From assembly GCF_902635505.1 (NCBI RefSeq), contig NC_045427.1, positions 591,313,665 through 591,377,664 of the forward strand: 64,000 bases of DNA, read 5' to 3'. Position numbers and translations under genes: made by a program. Below, piece by piece: positions 47,473-58,200 of this stretch (position 1 is the first letter of the stretch; each line of letters begins with the position of its first letter). The notes beneath the pieces were generated by a model. That model ran no database searches and was not told the origin of the DNA. It saw nothing but the letters and a program-made list of their open reading frames with translations. Source of the stretch: Sarcophilus harrisii. Taxonomy: Eukaryota > Chordata > Mammalia > Dasyuromorphia > Dasyuridae.

Positions 47473-47591
47473 TTAAAGTGCATATAACTGAAGGCAAAGT
47501 CCAAGGCCTAGAAAAAGACGGGAGGCCTGAGAGGGAGACTCAGAGATTCTGATGGCGGCAGAGGGGTATCCACCCAGAAAGGCCACTTGAG
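47473..47591 (-). CDS. CRTAC1: CRTAC1 terminal exon, isoform B (LOTUS) tail
   Basis: Completes a split Ala codon and reads QVAFLGGYPSAAIRISES, then PSQASRLFLGLGLCLQLYAL and TAA at 47473-47475. It matches the human isoform-B C-terminus as I recall it (AQVAFLGGYSSAASRISE and LGLGLCLQLYAL). The last 16 residues are hydrophobic and follow small residues, as in a GPI-anchor signal; membrane attachment of LOTUS is known, while the GPI reading of this tail is my inference. The acceptor ctctgcag is preceded by about 105 bases of nearly pure pyrimidine on this strand. The alternative A tail (ending ESCEPSC in human) was not found in the window. Confidence 0.92.
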
Positions 47592-50500
47592 CTGCAGAGG
47601 GAGTGGGAGAGAAAAATAAAAAAAAATACAAGAAAGAGAGAAAAAGGGAGGGATGGAGAAGGGAGAGGAGGAGGAGGAGGGGAGGAAGAAGAGAAATGCC
47701 GATTCAGACAGAGGTTAACAAGAACTAATTTATTTCCCAGGGAAGAAGAGGATCACTGAGTTAATGACAGGATCATTCATCTGCAAGAGAATCGTGACTC
47801 TTCAGTTAGAAGCTTGGCCCAGTGCACAGCTTGGGGACAGAGATCCCCATGAGAACAAACAAAAGTGCGTGTATATGTATGGGGGTGGGTGTGAAGTGGC
47901 TTCCCTGGGAGATGGATGCTTCACTGTTCTGTAGGGAGGCATTTTCGAGGGAACTCTCCCCACTTATCTTTTCAAACTAACGAGAAAGCTGGAGCAGAGC
48001 CTCCTGGTGGGGGAGGACCCCTCCAGAATCCCCCAGCTGATGGCTCTGACTTTATTTGGTCCGTCCTGCCCCGCCCTTGTGCTGCCTTTGGGACCCTGGA
48101 TGTCCCCACTCACCCACACAAGCAGTGCCGTCCTCGTTGGGCTCGTAGCCCCGGCTGCACCTTTTGTTTGTTCGACATCGGTAGCTTCCATAGGTATTGA
48201 CACAGACTGGCTTGTCTCGGGGACACACGAATGGGAACTGGATGCACTCATCAGTATCTGAAAAATAAGCGAGGAGCCACTCACTCAGCAGTCTGAATAC
48301 AGGCTTGATGAAGGAACCAGCGAATGGAGCTTTTCCCCTGCCAATCATTCTAATGGAAAAACTGCATGGGAAGACTTGTACGAGGCCTCCATTGTAAGCC
48401 CGTGGCCACCATGGGGGCTGAATGTCATTTTTACAATGGTTCCTCAGTCTATTGCAGAGAGGCCTTGATCATCCTTCCCATCACCCAGCTGTCCTGTGGG
48501 TTACCTTGCGAGGGGTACCCTTGGGCTCCCTTATAACAACTGATCCAGACTCTTGGCACCCAGGGAAATGCCTGACACAATAATTGCTGAATTACATACC
48601 CTAAATTGTGCTTGCCATACTCAGGACGCTCCTGGTTAGAGGCAGAAGACCTGGTGACCAATTACAGCTCTGCCACTTACTACTGGTATGAATTTTGGCC
48701 TTTTTGGCTTTAATTTGCTTTAACTATAAATTGAGGGAGCTAGACTGGATGGTCCCTTCCAGAATCCATGTGACCAGCTGGGCTAAGGCCAGTCATTTCC
48801 TGATGCATGATGATGATAAACACTATCAAACTATTGGACCAGACTATGACATCCATCCTTCGCTAATTCCTCTTTATATGGTGATCTTTCCTCCTTGCTC
48901 CCAAAAGTTTTCCAAAGCGCTTTGCCTAGATTCTTCCATTTCATTTGACTTTTGCTGCCGTTCAGCTTCATCAGACACTTTATGACCCCATTAGCAAATA
49001 TTCTGGCCATTTCCTTTTTCAGTTCATTTTACAGATAAGAAAACTGAGGCAGATAGAATTAAGTGATTTCTGGAGGGTCACACAACTAGTGAGTCTCTCT
49101 TATAGGGAGTTATTTAAATATATTTATTTAAAATTTATGGGCTGTCCTTTCCCTTCCACCACTGAATTGTAAGCTCATTAAGAAAAAGGTCTGTTTCATA
49201 AACATGTTTGTACCCCACAGAAAGTCCCTCATGCACATTTGCTTGGTTTGAATTGAATGCTAAGATGGGCTTCAGTTAGGGCATCCATTCACTTTTTTCT
49301 GCCATGGCATTTCCTCCCATTCTTGGTCCTTCCAACCTTTCCAAGCCTTGGGCCTTGGGGTCTCTCCGTTTTCCCAGTCCTCTGACCCATTAACCCTCTG
49401 GCCCTGTGAGCAACTCACCCATGCACCTTCCATTGTCTTGCTGGGAGAATCCTTGGCCGCACTGCATGGTGGGAGGAAGTGGAGACACCAGTGAGCCTCG
49501 ATGTCCCTGTCCCAGGCCCTCAATGGTCACAACACCAAAGCAGCTGCCATCCAGACCCCAGATCAGGCGGAAGCTGAGCTCAGGTCCAGTGCCTGAAGGC
49601 AGCCTCTTCCCTCATTCCCAGGTCTTTGCTCCCTTGTACTTAGACCAAAAGGGATTCGGGAGTCCAACTGCTGATACCTCAAGCTCCTGCTCTTTCCCCT
49701 TCTCCATATGGAATCTATGAGCCAGAATTAGGACACCCAACTTTTAGGCCCTCCTTTTCCTCCTTTGGCCACCTCCGGCCGCCTGCCGTGCTGGGGAGAA
49801 TCGAAGGAGGGATGCCCGTGGCTATGAGAGGCCAAGAGGGTCAGAGCTGCTGCCCTTGGACAAGGGCGGAGCTGTTGGCTGGCCCTATGTTTCTCTAAGA
49901 GGTTTTGCCTCAGTTCTGAAGGTCACAAGAGGTCCCTGCTAGGGAAGCTTGCTTATTCAAGGGCTGAGAAGGCTAGGAAACAATAACTGAGCACCTCCAT
50001 CAGCAATGGGCCTGCCCTTTCCAGATTCCCTTCTATGGGGCTGGGAGTAATGCTTCCTCTAAGGGAGGCGGGACCCTAGGGGGGGCCTAGGCCCTCTGCG
50101 CACCTCCAGTGTTGTTGGTTTGAGCGGCCCATCTTCCTCTCGGGGATAGGGGATCTCCAGCACAGAGTTAGTCTCGTTGCTGGCTACCCCTCGGCTCACA
50201 ACCCTACCATCTGGCCATGTCACCTCCACGCTGCTGGGCTCGTCCTGTCCTGTGGAGAGAGAAAGGGCAGGCATGGCAGAGGAGACGAGCACAGGATTCA
50301 TTTCCTCTCCCAAATCCTTCCACTAGAAAATTGTCTTGGAGAAGGAAGATCTTAAGGAAATGGCAACCAGGTCCTTTTTTTGTTTTTTGTTTTTTAAGAA
50401 CACAGAAAGATAATTTAATCACGCATTTATGAAACACCGACTGAAGAATACAAAAACAAAAATGAGAATCCTGCCCTCAAGGAGGTTATATTCTATCCAG

Positions 50501-53500
50501 GATCTTAGGCTTAGAGACTGAGAACTGGGAAGGCCCTCAGAGGCTGTCTAGTCCAAGTTTCTCTTTTTTTGAGGTCCAGAGAGAAGTAGAGATTTACCTC
50601 ATAGTCACATGGGTAGTTAAGTGCTCAAATTCAGGTTCTCTATTAATCCAGTGTGGTTCACTAGGATCTTGTTGCCCCTCTGGGGCCTAGAGACCAGGAA
50701 CTAAGGAATGCCATTGTTGTTCGTACCATGTAAGCTAGTGTGGCAAGTGGTGCCTTGTTTCTAGGAGGGTCAGTCAAGCAGTGGGCATTAAGTGCCTATT
50801 TTGTCTCAGGTGCTGTCTTAGGTGCTGAAGATCCAAACTCAAAAGTTTTCTAGAAGGATGGGGTTTTAATTGGTATAACCTTTTGGACAGCCTTAGGAAT
50901 GTTGGGAATAGATTGGGCTAAAGAGTGAAGGCTAGGGATGCTCTATAGTCAATATAAGTTGACTGGGACATCTTCTGTGGCTATGTAAGTGACTTCTGGG
51001 CCAGCTGGTCTCCTAACAAATGAGAGAAATTATTTTTCTATTATATTAATAACCAATTATTAAATTAGAATGCAGGATTCTTCTCTTTGGCTTCTTCATT
51101 GAGACCCAGCTCTTGTAGGTCAGCCTCTGAAGGACACAGCTGATTGAGATGGATCCTAGTCCTTGGGAGCTCTTCCATCTTAGGCTAGATCCCATCCAAT
51201 GAGGAGACTTTACTTCTGCTCAGAATATAAACAGAATCTGGTTCTTACCCTGAGGGAAATGCATCCCTGTCCTTGCACCCCTCCATTAGAGTTTAAAGTG
51301 AGTTTACAAAGGAGAAAATCAACCAGCGTGATCTGGTTGGAGATGAACTCCCTTTCCGATCACTGGAGGCAGCTGATGAAGACAGGTTCTTGGCAGGAGA
51401 AACTGAAGACTTTTAGTCCATTTCCTCATTAAATGTCAAACCAATCATTTTCACTTGTCTGATGCATTCCCTTTTATAAAGATATTTAAGGGTTCATTAT
51501 CTCCACTAGGGATCCTTGGCTGCTAAGAGAAACCACTGACCCTCACTTTGTCGATTATTAACTAGCCTAATTAATAAATTGATCATTAATTACCCAGAAA
51601 TTCTGTCTTTTGGGTTTTTTCCTTCATCACAGAAGAATGGGTTATTTTGTCCCTTGCTCAGAGAACCCAAGCAACGTTATATAGGCAACTATTTCCTTTT
51701 ATATCAGCATCTGCATTAATGAAGAAGTCAAAGCTACCACAAGATCCCCCATGGAGCCCTTCAGGTGAAAGGACCGTTTGAAGGGCAATATCACACTGCC
51801 TATATTGTATCGTACTGTGGCTCCTCACATTCAGACTCAGTATCTTTCCACTGCAACTGGAGGGGAAACCTTTGTTATCTGAGAAGCAACATCCAGAGTC
51901 AGGAAGAGTTGGGCTTAGAATCACGAGTTCTCAGACTGAGTCTTGGCTGGGATACACACTGGCTGTGGGAATGAGACAAGATTTGGTGGAAGAAGCTCTG
52001 AATTTGAAGGTCGGAGAGAATTACATTCAGAAAGGCTTGGGATCCTGCTTCAGGTACTTACTAGTTGGGTGATCATAGGTAGGTCTCTGGCGCTCAGTTT
52101 CCTCATTTGTCAAATGGGGATCATCCAAACAATCCACAAGAATTTATTAAGTACCTGGGTTAAGAGCATTTTCAGGATTTCCTTATATAGTGAAAGGAAT
52201 GGACAAAAGGAATCTGTTTCTTTCTTCTTCCTCTAGCCTCCCACCAGGAAACAGGTACTGTCCTAGTCTGTATGTATGATAGGAGGGGGTCAGCACACAG
52301 AGTCCAGGGTACCAGGGAATGCAGGTGGAGCCCTGGGTGGAGAAGCAGGGTCAGAGGGCATCTATCATATATGACTTCCTCCTGAGATATTTGTTCTGAT
52401 GGGCTCAAAGGGGCAGTATTATATAGGAGAAAGGGCATTAAATACTTGGGATGAAGGGTGAGGGGAAGATGAAAAAAGACCTCCAGCAGCAGCAGCAGGA
52501 ATTTGAGCTGAGTCTTGGAAGAAGCCAGGGGATGAAGATGGGAGGGAGTGTGTACCATAAATGGGGATAGCCAGTGAAAATCCATGGGGTCAAGGGGTAG
52601 AATCCAGGATCACTGGATCATGGACTATATAAAAGATGAAGAGGGAGGAAAATATAAAAATTGGAACTGAAAGAAGGGTTCTTGTTCTGAAGAATTTTAA
52701 AAATAGAATAAAGCATTTTATATTTGATACTGGGAATGACTGAACTAGGGGAAGGGCGCTTCCTGCCAGGTGACCTGGGCCATATATTCCCTTTATCTCC
52801 CCTTGGTTTTCTCCTCCATATTAAATTTAAGCAGCATTTATTAAGCACCTAGTATATGTCAGGTTCTAGGCTAAGCACTGGGCATACACAAAAACTAAGT
52901 GCCTACTTTTCAAAAGTTTCCATTCTACTAAGCAATTATTGCAGTTATACAGTTGTACAGATAACCAGGGACAAGATACAAATAAGTAAACTGAAAATAA
53001 TTTTGCTGAGGTTGGGGAGGGAGGGGAATTCAGGGATTGGTCTAGATGATCCATACTGCTAAATCCTCATGATTCCCATTGGATCCCCAATCCCAGGAAT
53101 AGATGGGGCCATGTCAGAGCTGCCACTAGAGTAGGGAAGGGTCTCTGGGGGACTACGAGGGAGGCTCTGCTGCCCAGATTCCTTGAATACAGTTCTCAGT
53201 ACAAGGCCCAGGGTAAACCTCTCCTCCTGCCTGGTACCAGGTGAAGATGACTCACCATGATATTAAGCAGAGAGGACAGGGGAGATCAGGAGCAGCCCTG
53301 AACAGTCTCAGGCAGTTACAAAGGACAAAGGCAATTGAAACAAACAGGACTGCTCTTTTCAGAAGAATTAGAAACAAAGCAGATGGTGGGAATATAGTTG
53401 GTGGAATATTTTTGCACTTTAATAAAGCCATTTTTATAGGAAATGGGGGGGGGTCCATTGAATTTTCTTTCCTCAAATGAGCTCCAGCAGCTTAGATACT

Positions 53501-53814
53501 AACCTTGTCTTACTTATCAAAAAAAAAATTGAGCTGAAAGCCTGGACAAAGGGAGCCTTTGGTGTCGACATCTCTAGAGCAGGGAATGAATGCTTTCTTA
53601 TGGATTGTTGGGGGGCAGGGAAATGATTTGAGTTTATTTTATGTGTTGGGTAGCAAACAGTCACCCCCCTCCACACAGCAAGGAACAGTCAGCAACTGAA
53701 ACTGAGGAGTTGAAACAATCATACAGAATATAGACTATTCTCTAGCATGTGTATGTGTGTGTGTATGGTGAGAAAGAGAGAGAGAGAAGGAGGGAGGGAG
53801 GGGGAGAGAGAGAC

Positions 53815-53897
<83 letters not shown>

Positions 53898-55184
53898 AAA
53901 AAATCTTCACAGGCTGTAAGCAGAAAGCTAATAGATTTGTGATTGGCACCCTATCCAGAAGCATCCTGACAGAACTAGAAATGGGGGCAGAGGTGAAAAA
54001 CCAAAGAGATCAAATAAGCTGAATATTGCAAATGAAAATACGGGAGAGACAAATCCCAAATCTAGAAACTAAGGCAGGCAGAAGTCTTAGAAGAACCGGA
54101 GGGGACAGTGACATACAGCAGCAAAAGGAGATGGACATACTTGTCAAAGAGAGGCTGCTGTCCTTCAGAATCCTCCCAAAAGAGATGTTCCCCTGTTCCT
54201 GAGCACTACGGGGCCTGAGCATCACATGCAGTTAGATTTGGACTTGGAGAAGCCAATTGTTGTGCCCTAAAGGACCCCTGCCTTGAAGGAGGAGGCTGGG
54301 GGACTTCTGGAGAAGGACAAAACTCACTGAGTCAATAAGGCTGTATATAAGGATGGGGAAGTAGACATAATGTGGCTCAGAGATCTCAAAGACGTGAAGC
54401 TCATTAGCAAGCCATGGTACCCAGAGATGGCAGTGACAGGACTCAAGTTGCAGAAGGGCCACTGACCAATACAAAAATATACAGATACATACGGCAAACG
54501 TACACACATGGACAGCATAAGACCCACATGACATGCACTCAACTCATTAGAAACAGACAAATGAATATCTAAATTACATATACATGGACAGGAAAATACG
54601 TATAAAATGCATTCAACTCACAGCCAGCATACTTATCATCAATCTGTGCACATTTATAACTCACATAAAATAACACACATACATGTGCAATACACAATAC
54701 AAAACACAATACAGTCACATACATTTTTCTTCAGACACCCATTGTGCTTCAGAGAGACAATAAGTTTTGAAATGATTTCTGATGGATGGGGAGAGCAGGA
54801 GAGGAAAGGCTACCAATCACTCAACATTTCAAACATCAGACTCAGTCTAACAGTCAGATGGCTGGAGGGTGGTTCCCTTAAGCTGCCCTGAAAGGGCCTG
54901 GAGATTCATTTTCATTTCTAATTTTAGAAATTCCAAAATTTCTCCATAAATTTTAGTCCTTCCTTCGTTGTTCTCCTCCCATTCTTGCCACCCTTTCTTA
55001 TTGCAACAATCACTCCTGATACTGGGCAAATATCAGGAAATCACAATTCTCTCATCTGCCAGGTTGGGGTTACCCCATTTTTGCCTTGGCTGGTTCTATA
55101 TTTTCTGCTTACCCCCTTTTCAATCAAACCATTTTTATTCAGTCAAAATAGGAATTGGGGCACTAGGGGAAAATTCAGTTTAGC

Positions 55185-55237
<53 letters not shown>

Positions 55238-58200
55238 GGGGGTGACGGTTGGGAAGGGAAAAACATGTCTAAAATACTTGTATGTGATTGAGGAAGTGAT
55301 ATGTGTGTATGAAAGGGCTGTCAAGAGACAAGGTGTTTTCAGGAAAGAGTTAGGTTTCAGAAGTTCTGGGAGATGTCAAAGATTTGGGAGGAAGAGATCT
55401 AAGATCAATGATTGAGAAATGAAGGGGAACTTGGAAATCATCCAGTTTCACCACTTTACAGGTGATGAATTAAGTTGGGTGTGGAGACTTAAGTCTGGGG
55501 TCCCCCGAGTGGTAGCAGAGAAAAGGATCCAAACTCAGGTCCTTTGACTTTATGTTTTCAATATGTTTCATTAAATACACTCTTTTTCCAACGATAGAGG
55601 AAGGTTTTCAATGAAAAGAGAGAGCAGAAAAGAGTGGAGATGTGGGGAGGGCTAATGTATCATAGATGATGGGAGCTGCTGACATGACCAGTGGAAGAGT
55701 CCCTTCAGCTACTGACCTCTACTGATGATCTTATAACATCCACGTTGCCATCTACTTTAGAACTTTAGGCTAGGAGGAGTGGAGGGTGGGGAAGAAGAAG
55801 CAGAGGAAGGGCTTCCCTCCAGTGGAAAGGTCCTAGGAAAAGAATATGGTGGCTATTGGACCTTAAGGGACTGAAAGCCCAGAGTTAGATGGACCAGTTG
55901 GGCTAGCTGGTAGTGGGAGATGGGCAGGGGTGGAAATGTACCACCTAGGGAAGGAAGGTGAATCACATCTTGGTGATATTGGGATGTAATTACTATCAGG
56001 AATCTTCTCAACAGATCCTGCCCCTGCAGCCCCTTTATTCAATTAGTGAATTCCTGTCCAGATCTTGCTATTCTCACTTCTAACTCAGTTCTACTCCTGA
56101 CTATCTGGGACTTCCCCCTCCCAGTTTTTCAGATCGATTTTCTATACTTTCTTCCCTTATTAGACTCTGAGGGTAGGGATTGGTTTTGTATTCCATGTTT
56201 ATCTGCCTCCTGTTTTCATCCCTTCCTTGAGTTTCCTTCCTTCTTTTTTTTCTCCTCCTGATCCTTTCTTCCATCCCTAAGCCACATCTTCAATCTCCAT
56301 CTCAATATCTGGCAGTTTTGAACTTCAAATTCTCTGTGGTGGACACAGCCCTATAGATCCCAGCTTGGTAACTTCTTACCATTTCTCTTCTGCTTTTTGC
56401 CCTGTTCTCCTGGGCATCCTTCCCTTTTCTCTCCCTTCCCCATCTGCTTCTCTATCTTCGATGCTCTCTTGTCCTAGCAGAATGTCTCCATAAATCAGGA
56501 AGCCTCAGCTGCCTCCCTGCTCTGTGAAGGGAGCCAGTGTTCTGGGTATTCCTGCCACTGGGAAGGACACCTTCCACTGATCTGTGCTTGTGGGGACTTG
56601 TCTGCCAAGTTGGCTCAGGGGGCATCCGGGCTGCCAGGCCTGGAACTGACCCGGGGGATCCCCATTCCTAAGTAAAAAGAAACCAGCCTCAGAGGGGCTG
56701 TTCAGTCCAGCACACTGAGACCTGACAAATGCACTGGTCTCAGGGCCCTTGTGTGTTGTGACAGGGAAGTGACACTGGGGGTGGGCAGTGGGGCTCTGGA
56801 GAGGAAGCATCAGTTCCTGGACCAAGAACGCTCCCTTTGATCCTTCCTAGAATTTCTTGAATTGTTGCCTCTCCCTGCTTCACTCCATCCTCAGGTGATT
56901 TCTCTAAAGCCCTGTGTCACCTGGGGCTCAATGAGCACCCTCTGATTGGGTCTTCCCAAGAAGGCTTCTTGCTGCCTTTCTAGCTTCCTATAGTCTTTTA
57001 TTTACTCTGTGATCCAGGTACAATGACCTGATTATTGTTCCTTGGTGCATTTGTATTTGTCTGGAATACTCTGCCCCCCAAGTTTCTCTGAGAAGGCTTT
57101 CCTGGTCCCTCTATCAACCCTCCCAAACTATCTTCTGTCTCTTCCTGGGATCTTAAATGGACTTGCTTATTTAAATATTGTTTCTCCCATTTAAATGGAA
57201 GAGCTCCTTGAAGGAGCAGCCTCCATATTTTTGTCTTTCTTAGAAAAAGCCTGATATATATGTAGCGAGTGCTTAGTAAATACTGGCTGAGCCCACAGAA
57301 TTTAAGGGGACTGCCCAATGGAGGGGAAGGAACTCCACAATTTCTTTTTTGCACCAAACTACTACCACTGTTTAGGTAAGAATATAGTGAATGAATGACT
57401 GGCAATTGATAACTGTAATAATTGATTGATTGTTGATAACATGGACATTATTTTGGCAATAATTGATAACTGGTTGGTGATCACAATAATAGCTTATATG
57501 CTACTCTTGTATATATTAGACTATATTTACAAAATATTTTACATAAATTTTTATATTTATATCTATTTTATATACATTATCACATTAAACTCCCTGAAGG
57601 AATAATTCTGATACGATGAATTCTATTTAGCACATAAGGCAATTGGGGTTCAGAGACGTCAAATGACTTGCCTTCAGTCACATTGACCCCAATTTTATCA
57701 ATCTTTCCATTGCATCACACTATCTCTCAGTCTTCCCTGCAGAGACTGTGGAGACAGGGAGAAGGGGTGCTAAAGGACCTTTTAAAACAGGCACTCAAGG
57801 CTGGAGTCAGGAGATCTGGATTAGAGTTATGCCTCTGATGTATGTCACCTGTGTGATGGTGAGCAAGTCACTCACCTTCTTTGGGCCTCAGTTTCCCTAT
57901 TTGTAATAGGAGGAATTTGGCCCAGATCTGTGATCTTTAGTATGGATCATGGCATAGGCAGGTGGACCAGCCGCTGATGGGCCATCTCCCTGAGCCATGA
58001 GGAAGTCCTAAGGGTCCCTAGTCAGCAGAAGAATGTGAGAATGGATGGTAGGACAGGTCTGGAGAGGGTAGTACAAAGCCAAGAGACTCTGAGGAAAGAC
58101 AGAAGAAACACCTGCCTTCTTGGTAGAAAATCTACCAAGTGTGTCTGCCCAGCAGAAGGAGCTCACCTGGATATATAGCGGTGTTAGGGCTTACAACAAC

